Position numbers and translations under genes: made by a program. This document shows positions 1 to 11,619 of a stretch of DNA of 64,000 nucleotides, piece after piece. The notes under the pieces are model-generated. The model had not been told where the DNA came from and ran no database searches. It saw only the letters and a list, made by a program, of their open reading frames with translations. The stretch is from contig NW_003314359.1 of assembly GCF_000143415.4 (NCBI RefSeq), positions 88,477-152,476 of the forward strand, given 5' to 3'. How positions within the stretch are numbered: the first letter of the stretch is position 1; each line of letters starts with the position of its first letter. The DNA comes from Selaginella moellendorffii. Its lineage: Eukaryota > Streptophyta > Lycopodiopsida > Selaginellales > Selaginellaceae.

Positions 1-1323
1 TTGTGTTGAAGTGAATCTATGTGAAGTTGTTGGTAGGAGGAAGTTGGTTGAGTCTTAAAAGTTTGTATTCCTGAACTGAGAGTCATTCTTTCTCTAGGAT
101 GGAAAATTTTCCATAAATTTTCTTAGACTTTTCCAATAGCTGATCTATTGATCACTTTGCTCAAAAACCATTCCATTTCCGAAAGTCAATACAAACTAGT
201 AAAGGGGTTGGAGTTGACTTTGGTTAGTTTAGACCTTAGTAAGTAGTTTGTATGGTGCACCCTTAAAAGGATGCTAACGTTTGGAGCTAAGACAATTGAG
301 TTGGATAGAGTCTGGAGTTGGTGTAGAAAAGTGGCCATTACACTTTTCTAAGAAGGGTGACCCTTGTGCCTTTCTTTTATAGCGTTGTGCTTAATGGCAG
401 GTTGCACCTTGCATTTCGTTAGACTCTACAAGAGTAGTGAGCTCTTACTGATCTTGACTTAGTCTTGGTGGCCCTGCTTCTTGGCTGAGGATGGTGATGT
501 CCAATTTAGTTGTTTATGGCTGAGATGTTGGTACCTGTACTATAGCTTTGTCTATGAGGAGGTTGTGTACCGATATGAGTTCATCTTATAGTCTTCACTT
601 TAGTTTCGACTGAGTGTTGATCATGCATAGCTAGCCTCTTCAAGGCATGCTCAGAGCTATTGACTAGATGTGTTGGTGAACTTATCACGGTTAAATTGGA
701 TTCAAGTGGTCATTTAGTTCATACTTGTCCATGAACCTTTATCTCGTACCTGGGGTATTACATTCATGTTGCTATAGATGGATTCATGGAGGATCATTTG
801 TTGACCACTTGTTGAGCATAGCTTCAATATGTTTGGCTTTTGGATTGATGCAGACATGCTCTTCATTAGCTTTGCATTATGAAGTTCGACTTATGGATGT
901 GTGGAGGAAGATATTGTGGGTTGCACCATGATTTCTTCTTTAGCATTGAAATTAGTTTATGCATGACTTATGATCATTGTTAGACAAGACTTGGCTATAG
1001 ACTTCTTCGAGCTTTTGGTTCTTTGAGTTTTATACTTATTGTTCCATTTGGCAAAAGTTATTGAGGAAGGCATTTTTGCTCATTAGCTTTGATGAAGTTA
1101 ATATTTGCATCTAGCAATCATTGGTGATAATTAACTATTATCTAGGATAGTTGATTATCCTTGTCAAAAAGTTTTACTTGATTATTGTTGATATAGAGTG
1201 AGTTGTCGTTCTTCGGGATGGTAAATTCTTTCTTTAACAATGATTATGCATCTCTTTATTGATGGGATAGTTGATGATATTTCATGATAGTTAGTTGTTC
1301 TCTTCGGTGGCTTATGGCTTTTC
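1..1323. other. Non-genic, no recognisable gene
   Basis: AT-moderate sequence with only short open frames, such as a 68-codon one at 725-931 that matches no family I know. It directly precedes the TRIM-like element and is probably decayed repeat or retroelement sequence, but I see no diagnostic motif in it. Confidence 0.4.
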
Positions 1324-1485
1324 TGTAGCGCATGTGATCATGGAATGAGATTTGGATATACTGTCACCGTGGATCATTGGAACCTTGGGGGATAAATGGG
1401 GATAAAATAACCACTAAAGGCTCTCTCATTAAGCAATTGCCCCTTTTCCAATTGCTTTAAGGGGAGAAAAATAAGGTGTGCTACA
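1324..1485 (+). repeat. Left terminal repeat of TRIM-like element
   Basis: Starts TGTAGCGCATG and ends GGTGTGCTACA. It aligns along its length with 1836-1966 apart from an extra block of about 31 bp in the middle and scattered substitutions. A primer-site-like motif begins immediately after it. Confidence 0.75.
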
Positions 1486-1835
1486 GTTGATATCAGAGCA
1501 AATGGCACGGGTTCAATTCCCATTGATTAGTGGCTACTTAAAAGTATAATATACCCTTGAGCAAGATATATTCCTACCCCTAAATTTGAAATCGTATGTA
1601 TTGGGCATCCATACGTACGTCCTTCCTCTTGTGCGGAGTATCCATGGACGAAGGTATCCACCGTGGGACTGCAGTACGGGTGGATGACTAGTTGCCTTAC
1701 ATGGAATAGCTGGTCTACACAATGGAAGGATTGGTAGATTTAGTGTGGAAATGGAGGTGCTAATTCCCCTTGGCTCAATAGAGGTTGTTAGTCAATAGTC
1801 AATAAGGACATTGACATCTCTGAAGGGGGGGTGAG

Positions 1836-1966
1836 TGTAGCGCATGTGATCATGGGATGAGATTTGGATATACTGTCACCGTAAATCCTTGGAACCTTGG
1901 GTTCTCTCATCAAGCAATTGCCCTTTTTTCAGTTGGCTTAAGGGGAGAGCAATAAAGTGCGCTACA
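1836..1966 (+). repeat. Right terminal repeat of TRIM-like element
   Basis: Starts TGTAGCGCATG right after a G-rich polypurine tract and ends AAAGTGCGCTACA. It is followed by TTGGTATCGGAGC, a close match to a tRNA-Met primer binding site, so it may also have served as the 5' LTR of a further element to its right. Confidence 0.7.
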
Positions 1967-3099
1967 GTTGGTATCGGAGCTTTTCGCAATATCACATGTT
2001 CTTTGTGGTTTGCTTTGGATTGGTTTTTTGGGTTTGAGACATTAGTAGGATGTTGCTGACACTTGCTTAAGTAACTTGAGTTCCTTTGTATTGTTGATCA
2101 GGATCTATTCAAATTGGCTAATGCGATAGTTGGCATAAATGCTATGTTTGTTGGTCTTGCAACATTCATTCTATTCTGTTGATCATTACTTGAATTAGTT
2201 TTGATAGATTGGGATGTTATTTCCTTTGGGTGATACATTCGCAAGCATTGTGCTTGTCAGTCAATGATACTTTGTGTTCTTTGAGTTATCTTTAGTAAGT
2301 TGTTTGGCCTACTATCTGCCATCTTTAGTAGTTACGTTTCATCATTAATTTTCCTTGATGATATACTTGCTATTGAATTTTGTTAGATGGTGATTCCTAT
2401 GTTTACCAATTATGATGATCTTGGTGGTTCCTATACTATAATACTAGTTTATCATATGATAACTTAATTGGAATATTTTTGTGTTCTAATATAAGATTTA
2501 ATCTCTGATATTTGAGACTCTAAGATATCATTGTCTATGACTTTAATAATGTCCATCTATTGATCTTTGAATTTGGGCCAGTATAGGCAGACTGGCTTCG
2601 GCACTTCGTGTGCATCGTGAAATCTCTAGTCATGGGGTAGCTACTGTCGACTGGTCACATAACCCGCCTCTCTGTCAATGTTCCTTATTCCGTTCAAAAG
2701 GGCGTGACCATGTAAACAACTCTAACTGCATGTTTACAGTAATCTATCTAAACTTTACCGACAGGTTTGGTTTCTTTGCTCATGAGGTTGAGGCCTCTGG
2801 CTTCTCTCTTTGTGTTCCTGCGGGCAAAGGCATATCACACTTTTGTAAGTTGGGTGACTCCCAAAGTAGCAAGGGTGGCTGACTCCATTGGTCATTTCCT
2901 TGTCGGCGACGGCCGGAAGGTGTCTGAGCTAGTAGTGCATCTGCGTTAAACAAAGAAGTTGCCTCCTACCTCATTTAAGTTGGTGCATTTCTCACATAGT
3001 GTGCATACCATGAAATTTTTCTAGAGTTGTTTCCTTGGTAGTATTCTAAACTCGAGTATGCATCGACGAGGACGTTGATCTTCCCTAGGGGGGGGAGAG
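1967..3099 (+). mobile_element. Remnant of LTR-element internal region
   Basis: Begins with a primer-binding-site-like motif (1968-1980) and ends with the purine tract CTAGGGGGGGGAGAG immediately before an LTR start at 3100. The segment before the purine tract (GAGGACGTTGATCTTCC) resembles the 3' end of the polyprotein of plant Ty3/gypsy elements, but no open frame of useful length survives. Short frames at 2610-2949 match no family I recognise. Confidence 0.5.
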
Positions 3100-4233
3100 T
3101 GTCACGAATGTGACTTTGGGTATCGAAAGTTACCTGTCGGCCAGTCTTTATGAACACTCTTACCTTACTGCCACGATAGCAGGAGGTTGGTATTGCTGGA
3201 CCCCTTATTAGTCCCTCTTGTGTTAGTGGAGTTAACTGGGCATTTCGATTGTACTTAAACCAGACGAGCATAAAGATAGAATTCCTACGTGTTATTAGCT
3301 AAGCATACTTAGCCCGGTAAGGAGTTCCCGTCTCATTTTGTCTTGCACTTGCTAGTGACAAGAACCCTCGCATATTGAGATTAGTCCCTCAATATCGCTA
3401 CATGATAGCTTACCGTGTCTGCCAAACACCTTCGCTATCATACCCTTTGTGTTAGTCTCATTTCGGTCCCAAATGCTATTTATGGAAAGTGTCCAGATTT
3501 GCTCATTTGGCATATCTACGGAATGTAGAGATCGGCCTGAACACAATGGTGTTCATCCCGTGTCCAAATTCGCATTCTAGCACTATTCCATATTTAGTAA
3601 GTTTCAAACTTGTCCCAGAGACTAACTCCTGATAGTAAGGGAGGCTTGGGGTGAAAGCCCAAAGCGTGTGTTCCTCAAGGGGGGGGGGGGCTGGGACTGT
3701 GGGGGGTTTCAAATGTATAGTAGGGATAGTGGGTAGGTTGGGCATGGCCGACCAACTTGAGGCATAGTCTAGCTCCCGCTTGTGTGCTTGTCTTTGTTCT
3801 GCGTCCGGCTTGGGTCTAAACCCAAGTTCCATTCCATGCTAACTGGTGGAGTACCCATATCCTCACGTTAGGCCACTGATATGTTGAAATAGTGCCAGAC
3901 TCCGTTTGGCTCTGTTTTGCGTGCTGGTCCTAGCATTGGGATGCTAGTTACTATAGGACTGTTCTAAGTCGCTCCAGGCTCCTGTCCCTTCGCTTCTCGG
4001 GCTATATGCTCGGGAGTCGTTTCGTGCTCCAGTGCTAATGCTCCTTGGCTCCATGCTTGGGAGTTTGGCACCCAAGGCCCTGAACCTCGTGTTTCACACC
4101 ACTATCCTTTGGACATGTGGCATATGACACTTGGCATGTGTCATGTGGCATAAAGAGGGTTTAGGTTCCGCTTCGTGGTGTTATCCTATGGTAAATCACC
4201 ATAGGATAAAGGGTCAAAACAACGTGCGCTACA
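3100..4233 (+). repeat. LTR (1.13 kb), probably a 3' LTR
   Basis: Starts TGTCACGAATGTGAC right after a polypurine tract and ends AACGTGCGCTACA, so it has TG...CA ends and terminal bases close to those of the TRIM-like element nearby. It contains one reverse-oriented copy (about 3730-3860) of the 115-bp unit found as an array at 33809-34146. A TATG/CATA microsatellite abuts its right end. Open frames inside it are short and unrecognised. Confidence 0.65.
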
Positions 4234-4346
4234 CATACATACATACATACATACATACATACACACACACACATACCTACCTACATACATACATACATAC
4301 ATATGTATGTATGTATGTATGTATATATGTATGTATATATATATAT
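4234..4346. repeat. (CATA/TATG)n microsatellite
   Basis: Runs of CATA, then CA, CCTA, CATA, TATG and finally TA dinucleotides. It lies between the LTR end and a Helitron-like terminus. The 92-codon frame through it is only repeat translation. Confidence 0.95.
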
Positions 4347-4400
4347 ACTAGCACTTGCCCAGCATATGTTGCCCAGTTAGCAAAATACTTTATTTATATT
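4347..4400 (-). other. Helitron-like 3' terminus
   Basis: Read on the minus strand the segment contains a CCCAGCATATG-type imperfect hairpin followed by AAGTGCTAG and then T of an AT microsatellite. A subterminal hairpin about 10 bp before CTRR, next to a T, is the hallmark of a Helitron 3' end. Similar motifs recur at about 5390 and 7012. The matching 5' end was not identified. Confidence 0.45.
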
Positions 4401-6240
4401 AAAAGCTAGATTGCAATAGGATCAAAAAAATAAATTTTGTATTCCACTTTGAAAGAAGAATTGCAAAAATCAATACTTGTAATCTTGATAAAATAAATAT
4501 TTAGAGCAAAATATTTTCCTATTCATAAATAGGACTAAATATCAATTAATAAAAATATTAAATAAAAATTATTATTAGAAATATTAATATATTTGGAAAA
4601 ATACCTGACCCAGAAAAAGTAAAAACGAAATTTCTATTATTAATAAAATGTTATATGCAAATTATATTTTTAGTTGGAATAAACTTATATTAATATTTTA
4701 TCAAACAGAAGAGAATAATTACTGAGAATAATTATTACTCATTTTTATTAGCAAAACATTACTTAATTATGGTTTTTACTTAGAATATAAAACAAAAAGT
4801 TTACATTAATATACTAATACCCAGATCCAGTCATGAAAATAATAACTAACAAAATATTTTGTAAATATATATGCTATAGAAACTGTAATTCCATAGTATT
4901 ATGTACTAATAAACTATACATACAGTTATAAAAAAAGAGTTTAAAATATTACTGCTTAATCAAATACTACATACATTATCTTAGTTTTTCTGATAATGAG
5001 TTAAATTGTAAATAGCTAAGGCTACGTATAAAAATAGAATATGTACTCCTATTGTTGAAATTGTTTAATTTTCTTATATTAACACTTGAAACTTTGATCA
5101 TAATCCTACACATTCATAAAATTAAGTCAACCCACATTTAATATACTACCACTTAATGTTGTGTTTCATTGTTATAGTGATATTTAAACAGGCCATGTAA
5201 TATATTCTAGTTTATTCTTATGAAATAAGATTATCCTAGAATATAGTTTTCTTATTATAATAGTTAGGCATGCTGTCATGGCAAACACTCTCCATTAAAC
5301 CTTAGAACTTACCCTCTCGATTTCAAAGGGCTTCCATGGCAAAAGGTTAAATGTTAATGCTGGTTGACACTTTACATGTGACATGTTGCCTAGCAAATGC
5401 TGGATGAGTATAGAAATCAATTTTTCCTTCTGATATCTCTATATACACACACAATATTATACAACATGGACCATATATTTAGAATACTAATATATTCCTA
5501 AAAGTGAGAAAAGAAGAATTACTAAGTAAATATTAGTAATAAAGATAATATATGCAAATAACTACTTGAGAATATGAATATATTTAAAATATTAAAAATT
5601 TATGAAACTTAATACCCAACCCAGATTAAATAAAAATAAAAATTGCTAAGAAATAATTTTTTTACAGTTATTAGATTATAAATATATTTAGTACACTCCC
5701 AGAAAAAAGTAAATGATGAATTACTAAAAACGAATTTTCTTAATTAGATGTTACATGTAAAATATGCTTTTACTTGGAATACAGACAAATTTAGAATCAT
5801 AAAATGGTTAACAAAAACTAATATATTACTACCCAGACTCAAATAAAAGTAAAGAGGGATTACTAAGATTAACTATTATTAATTTAGGGAATCATTATTT
5901 AATTATTATGTGTTTACTTTGAATATGAATAAATATATAACTTAGATTTTAAAAAAATTAATATATTACTCAGACCCTACATAGGATTGCTCAATAAAAA
6001 ACCAGCACTATTGAAAAACTAAAGTCTAACCTAGAAATAAAAATTTATATATACCCTTAAACTCAAAAATATTAAGAACACTGATACTACTACCTAGACC
6101 TAAGTAAAACTAAAAAAAGAATTACAAAAAATAATAATATACATGTTAAACACAAACTATAAATTCAAAACGTAATAAAATATATTCATTGTTAGTCAAA
6201 ACATTCATAAAGGTGTTTAATTGTAACCGTCAACCTCATG
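4401..6240. repeat. AT-rich degenerate repeat region
   Basis: Very AT-rich with no coding frames. A motif of the form TACTACCCAGAC followed by AAGTAAAA and GAATTACTAA recurs in diverged form near 4600, 4816, 5612, 5690, 5826, 5960 and 6085, so much of the block looks like old repeat units of about 100-250 bp. A Helitron-type hairpin (AGCATTTGCT on the minus strand) is present near 5390. It may be the body of non-autonomous Helitrons. Confidence 0.5.
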
Positions 6241-6968
6241 TTTGAAATGTAATTGCCTGATCAATACATCATCAATACATCATTACAAAAAAGAAAAATG
6301 TATAAGAGGCTAAGTGGCATCTTCCAGCTCCTCTCCAACACTCACCTCTATCATTGCTGGTGGAGGCACCACTGCTGCATCCTGCAGTGGATCTAGAACC
6401 TGTGGCTCTGGATCTGTTGTTGGCACCTGTTCCTGCGGGGATTGGGAGTTGCAGCTTTACTGACCATTTACTCGCTCTCCTCTAGGGCTACACCCTTTCC
6501 CTAGAGCAGTGGTGGAAATCCTCCATGCCAGGAGCAACAATGGCAAGACTGTAGAAAGGCATTTCATCAAGCTCCGAATCTGCTGCTGGTGCCTATTCCT
6601 GCGGGGATTGTTGTGGTGATTGAGCCGGAGATCTCTGAGTGGGAGATTTGGGAGCTACAGCTTCACTGGCCATTTATTCGAGCGCATCACTCTCTTGCCC
6701 TTTCCCTAAAGCACCGGTGCTCCACGTCAAGAGCGACAGTGGCAATTTCTACAGGAAAATTTAAAATTCAAAAGATCTCAAGAAAAATATGTGGAGATGC
6801 AAGTTTGGATGATGATACCAATTTCATGAAAGATGCAGCCCAGTCAACACTTTGCATGTGCCACATGTTGTAGTGCCTTCCTCTCCCACCCCATGCAGCT
6901 TGGCTGCCTCCCATTGGTTGAGAGCAAACATTAGCATGATTATTCACTAAGATGTGGTTTCACACACA

Positions 6969-6969
<1 letters not shown>
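6241..6969. repeat. Two-copy diverged duplication, non-coding
   Basis: GC content rises relative to the flanks. Segments near 6420-6530 and 6575-6740 are related: both contain a 'ccTgTTCCTGCGGGGATT' type stretch, then a 'gggagttgcagctt' type stretch, then a 'CTCGC..TCTCC..CCCTTTCCCTA' type stretch. This looks like a diverged tandem duplication. A 94-codon frame at 6589-6873 is unrecognised. The block could be a gene fragment carried by a Helitron. Confidence 0.4.

Positions 6970-7007
<38 letters not shown>
6970..7007. repeat. (AT)n microsatellite, left flank of Helitron
   Basis: Uninterrupted TA repeats directly left of the Helitron 3' terminus. A comparable AT tract flanks the other side at 11583-11614, which suits the A^T target preference of Helitrons. 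Confidence 0.9.
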
Positions 7008-7008
<1 letters not shown>

Positions 7009-7048
7009 AGTACTTACCTAGCAAATGCTGGGTGGTTTACAAAGAGGT

Positions 7049-8560
7049 TTAATATAAAACCTCTTTATAAATAATGTTGATTGTAAAAACAAAAGGATCT
7101 TGAGGAAGGAGGTGGCTTTGGCGTGTGGTGTTTTGAACTTTAATTCCAAGTCCATGTGGTGATGTGCCTCTTGATAAAGCCACATAAAGTTGCCCATGAG
7201 TGAAAACTGAGTGGGGCAAATAAACTCCAACTCGGTCAAATGTTTGTCCTTGGCATTTGGAGATTGTTAAACAGTAACCCAAACAAATTGGAAATTGTTA
7301 TCTAGACATTTTGAAGGGAATTTTTGTATTTGATGGTATTAGTGTGATATATGGGATAAAAACTCTTGTCCCTTTAAATTACCCCACCACAATTTCACAA
7401 TCTAAAACATTTGGTAGTACATTTTTTAGGATGAGATGTGTGCCGTTGCATAGTCTTGTTGATGGAGACATATTTCTTAGAAGGATAAAAATAGCACTTT
7501 GTTTGAGAGAGAGTTTATGTGATGGGAGAATAGAAAGTGTAATAGAATTTAGGAATTCTATAGGAAAATTTTTAGGATGTTCAATATCAACAAAATCAAT
7601 GTTTTTGTAGATATATGTATCACCTTGTAATCTAGAGACAATAGTGTTGTTGATTGCAAATGTATCATTGTTAAGTGGGGTAAGTATGACTCGATTGGCT
7701 ACAATATAAGGGTTTGAAAGATCAAGTACCGAAGGGTAGACAAAATCAATAATAAATGAATAAATTAGTTGTGTATGAGGTAATAAAATAGAGTTAGAAG
7801 GTAAAGATGGTAAATTTTGAAAATTTTCATGATTTTTGACATTGAAAAGCCATTCAGCCCATGATTTATCACTTTTAGCAAGTTGCATATTTGTTTTCAA
7901 AGATAACTTTCTAAATAATTTCCATAATTTATTCATTCTTACAAAACTTGAAACAATTTGTGCCTTATGTTCATGTGGAATGACTGGAAGTGTCCATCTA
8001 AAGTCCCTACTAGTGACAACAATTATGCCACCAAAAGGTAATAATGTATTTTTTAGTTCTCGCAACACTCAATCAACAGTAGTGAATGCATGAATGTGAA
8101 TCATACTTATTTCATCCCATAAAAATACGTTAGTAGTTTTGATTCTTATATCTACTTTACTATTAGTAATTATAGTAGAAGTTGATGTTTCATTTATTGG
8201 GACAGAAAGTTTAAAAGTAGTATGTTAAGTTTGGCCATTATAGAATAAAGTACTTGCAATTCCTGTCCAAGCCATGCTAATAACGTTTATTTTCTTCAGT
8301 TGTAAAATATTTATAAGAGTGTTAAGAAGAAATGTTTTCCCAGTACCACTAGGGCCATCAATGAAAATCTATTGATTATGCTCAATTGGGTGATCAATAA
8401 CATTAATAATATCATCAAAAATATTTAACTGTTCTTGATTAAATCAAGGAATATTTTGTTCAACATTTTGATATATTTGTGTTGAGTTGACAATATTTTC
8501 ATCATCAAAATTTTCAGACGGCAAAGATAGATGGTAGTTTTGATTAGTTTTGCTATGCAT
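7049..8560 (-). pseudogene. Helitron SF1 (Pif1-like) helicase region
   Basis: The minus strand encodes a Pif1/RecD-like helicase in pieces. Walker A (DGPSGTGKT) lies near 8333-8360, Walker B-like FLWDEISM near 8115-8130, GGIIVVTSRDFRWTLPV and ILTPLNNDTFAIN in 7379-8068, then LCNGTHLI, and finally the C-terminal SKCQGQTFDRVGVYL...HGQLYVALSRG in 7049-7282. The helicase unwinds donor DNA in rolling-circle transposition. In-frame stops (one before Walker A, one before the FGG segment) and a frame break near 7300 inactivate it. Confidence 0.88.
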
Positions 8561-8710
8561 TTTCATTTTAATATTTATATCATGTAAAGCATATTCATAA
8601 TGAAAAATTAAATTTGTTTGCATGAAATCCTTAGAGAGGAAGTCTTTAAATTTATCCCATAAAAAGTAAGGATCTTTTGGAGTGCAAAAGATACAAAGTA
8701 ATATAAATAA

Positions 8711-9196
8711 TTATCTTAATTGTGATACTATTTTAAAAGAGAAAGCATCTTTTAAACATTTTTCCCATTCGGTATCATTAGCTATAAGCCCCATTGCATC
8801 TACAATTTGTTGAAATGTGTCATAATAAATATTGTTAACTGTCTTGAGATCTTTAAAATACATAGCATCTTTATTATGGAGTAAAATAAGACATAAATGA
8901 TATAGTTCAACATTAAATGGTGACACAAAATACATTCGGGGAATAACATTTCTTATATGTCAAATTTGGCAATTATGAGTATAAGGGTTAAATATATAAT
9001 ATAAAGGGATTTCATGATATATATATTTTCTAGTATTTAGGTCATTTATATTTAATTCAAACCATTTTATCAACATCGTACCATTTTGAGTAGCTCTTTG
9101 AAGTGCCATTTGTTCAAAACATTCTATAAAATAGACATTTTGAAAATTTGGAAGATGGATAGGAAGACAGATTATAGGGGTCGAATGACCATGCAT
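8711..9196 (-). pseudogene. Helitron protein linker between Rep and helicase
   Basis: Two minus-strand frames (8960-9196 and 8711-8935) fit the region between Rep and helicase. The first has LPIHLPNFQNVYF...ATQNGTMLIKWFELN, like the 'VxRLxVHLPxxQ..TxLTxWFxxN' signature; the second has LCLILLHNKDAMYFKDLKTVN, like 'LRxLLxxxxGxxSFEDLRTVxG'. A stop lies between them. They confirm that the whole RepHel reading frame was once present. Confidence 0.8.
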
Positions 9197-9473
9197 TTTA
9201 AATTTAAAAAATCTCCATATTACTTCTGGAATAAATCATATAGGATGGAAAGATATACATTATTATAACAAAAAAATTTACACTAGATTTGCATATTTGC
9301 TACTTGTGGTTAAAAAGTATTAGTACCACTCATACTTTTAGAGCAAAGCATTTTAGGGTTTCATTTTTGACATCTATATTGATACTATGGTAATTTTAAT
9401 GAATTATTTGTTTCATTAAGGCATGAAGTGTTCACCATACATAATGTGTATTTAAAAAAGTTGAGATTTCATC

Positions 9474-10337
9474 CTAATTTAAAATATTATCAAGTTGTTG
9501 AGTTGATGAATGGATTTCAATTGTAGCACAATCATAACCTTTATAGACATATTGAAATAAATACTTAATACTTTTTATAGCAGCACAAATTTCAATATTA
9601 ATATGAGCATTATATTTTTTACAAAGGTATTTATTAGAAGGCACTACCCAATGATTATCAATATAACACCCATTTCTTAGAAATGTAAACCCATTATTAG
9701 GTCTATAATAATCTGGATATCCATCAACACTAAAAGTATTTTCATAATTAAATTTTTTTGGATAACCTTTTGAGCAAGTGCCATTTTCCATGCAAAGACT
9801 ATTAGGGTAAAGAGGCCTACATGGACCATGTATCATATGAGATGTAATTATTTTAGAAATTTTAGGTTCATCTTGAGAATCAAGCAACTGTGCCATTATG
9901 TATTTGTCAATAGCATCACGGTCTTTAATCTTGTTTTCATGAGATAAAATCCCTAAAAAGTGACAATGTGGAAGGCCTCTCTTTTGAAATTTAATTACAT
10001 ATATAAAAGCAATAAAATTTCTAAAAATATATTTTTTAGTAATATCATTCAAAAATTCTTTAAGTTTGATATGAAATACTCTAGAAACCAAGTTTGGACG
10101 ATCCTCAGGACTTTCATTTGGATGTAAATTTTTAGAAATTTCTGGCCATTTGGGATTACATGTAAAAGTAATGAAAAGATCTAGCTTTGAAAAATGAGTA
10201 ACTATAGCCATTACATCTTGATAATTTTGTTGCATTGCTCTACCCCCAAAACTTGAAGGTAAAATAACAATCTTGCTTGGATTTATATTTTCATTAGTAG
10301 CATGGTTTGCAACATAATCCATAAAACCAGTATACAT
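9474..10337 (-). pseudogene. Helitron Rep (HUH endonuclease) region
   Basis: This 287-codon frame holds the Rep nuclease region of the Helitron protein. Visible motifs are FITFTCNPKWPEI, the two-histidine metal site in QKRGLPHCHFL (the central residue is Cys where Ala is common), a Cys-rich zinc-binding part, and the tyrosine motif region KSIKYLFQYVYKGYD. HUH Rep proteins nick and join the element ends during rolling-circle transposition. An in-frame TAG ends the frame after DNILN and Rep-like sequence continues beyond it, so it is the middle of a broken RepHel gene and not a full protein. Confidence 0.88.
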
Positions 10338-10343
10338 TTTAAC

Positions 10344-11555
10344 TCATAGTTGTTTCTGATGAGTGTGATAGTAATTCAAATTATTGCTTTCAACTTTTAC
10401 ATAAGCATCAGCTATATATTGTTGTATGAGTTTTCCTGCATGTAAAATTTGATCAAAACCAAAGTGTATTGTGTCTCTTATAGATAAACAGTATACATAA
10501 TATTGGAGTAATGTAATTTGACGTCCGAAATTAAAAATATTTTGGTGCCAGCCTTTGTCACCAAAAGGAAATATTAATGGGTAAACCATTGGATCACAAT
10601 TATAATCAAGTGTTGAGATACATTTAGAATTGCTTACAGTTGGATATATACAAATTTCACAACTATATAGCAGTTCTCCATCATCACTAACAAACACAAT
10701 AGCAACATCATTTATCTAAAGAACATTATAGCGTCATGGATCAGTTCTTTCAGTTTTTAATAACATGTAAACACCACGTATAGGATAACCTGAAAGTGTA
10801 ATAGAACAAATTTCTTCTTGTTCCATTTCATACATCATTTTGAAAGCTTGAGCATATGGGTTAATATGATGAAGGAGAGCATCAAGATGTTTAAATAAGT
10901 TTGTCTCACAATTTGAATTAAAAGGGTTTTGCTTTCTTATATCTATAACTTCTAGAGTATCAAGCATATAAAGTTGTCCATAAATTTGATATTGACCTTC
11001 AGAAGGATGTGTTGATACAATATTATGATATATTTGACCATGGATTTTAAAGCAATAAGGACCATGATCTTTTACAATATCAATATTAGAAGACATAGAT
11101 GCAAAAGCAAGAGCACTATTGTAGTGTCTAATATCAAATGGTAAAGGTGATCATGATAATGATTATATACACCAATCAGTTGGATAGTCCTAAGCATCTA
11201 GAACCTTACATGCATGTCATTATGATGATTACATATATCAAGCAATATTAAATCCACCACTCCCACCCATGAATACCATACTAGCAAGCCATAGCATTTA
11301 TAATGACTTTAACATTATAAATTTTAATATCGGTAGTTTATCATTTGTTTGTACTTTTTGTAATGCATTGCATTTTAAAGATGAAAACTCTTCAATGTGT
11401 TGCCAGAATAACCAAGTTATATTACCTCCAATTTTAATATTATGGTGTATAGAATCATTATCATGATTATTTTGAGCAGCTATATTATGTGTATCATGAT
11501 CAATCATAGTTTTAGAGGCATCATATACATATAAAGATAGCATAGAGAGAGACAT
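10344..11555 (-). pseudogene. Helitron protein N-terminal region, broken
   Basis: Three consecutive minus-strand frames (11298-11555, 10734-11096, 10344-10697) read like the part of Helitron helicase-like proteins upstream of Rep. Recognisable stretches are HGQIYHNI...YGQLYMLD and STLDYNCDPMVYPLIFPFGDKGWH, the latter close to the 'DPLxYPLLFPxGExGWH' signature. Stops and a frame change separate the segments. They join in order and orientation to the Rep region. Confidence 0.75.
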
Positions 11556-11581
11556 ATACAGACAGATAGATATATGTATAG

Positions 11582-11582
<1 letters not shown>

Positions 11583-11614
<32 letters not shown>
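11583..11614. repeat. (AT)n microsatellite, right flank of Helitron
   Basis: Perfect TA repeats right of the Helitron body, mirroring the tract at 6970-7007. It is consistent with insertion into one AT microsatellite that is now split, or with independent expansion at both ends. Confidence 0.9.

Positions 11615-11619
<5 letters not shown>

Larger units (their letters stand above)
1324..1966 (+). mobile_element. TRIM-like miniature LTR retrotransposon
   Basis: Two direct terminal repeats (1324-1485, 162 bp; 1836-1966, 131 bp) start TGTAGCGCATGTGATCATGG and end with GTGYGCTACA, giving TG...CA termini and an inverted terminal motif (TGTAGCGCA/TGCGCTACA). The right copy lacks about 31 bp. The first repeat is followed at 1486 by a primer-binding-site-like TTGATATCAGAGC (initiator tRNA-Met type). 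The second is preceded by a purine tract, GAAGGGGGGGTGAG. The 350-bp internal region has no coding capacity. LTRs under 250 bp with a tiny internal domain fit the TRIM class. No target-site duplication is visible, because a second primer-site-like motif follows the right repeat directly, so the structure may be LTR-INT-LTR-INT or part of a larger element. Confidence 0.7.
7008..11582 (-). mobile_element. Decayed autonomous Helitron
   Basis: Carries Rep and SF1 helicase remnants in Helitron order on the minus strand, between two AT microsatellites. At the 3' end the minus strand has a near-perfect hairpin (CCCAGCATTTGCTAGG, one mismatched pair) followed by about 10 bp ending CTTG, one base from a canonical CTRR end. 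The 5' terminus was not fixed; a TC-starting point just inside 11583 is likely. Several in-frame stops and frame breaks show that the copy is dead, although most motifs are readable. It is of plant Helentron/Helitron RepHel type. Confidence 0.8.

Noticed and set aside
4131-4409. 92-codon frame with TYIHTYIHT repeats
   Set aside because: Translation of the CATA/CACA microsatellite.
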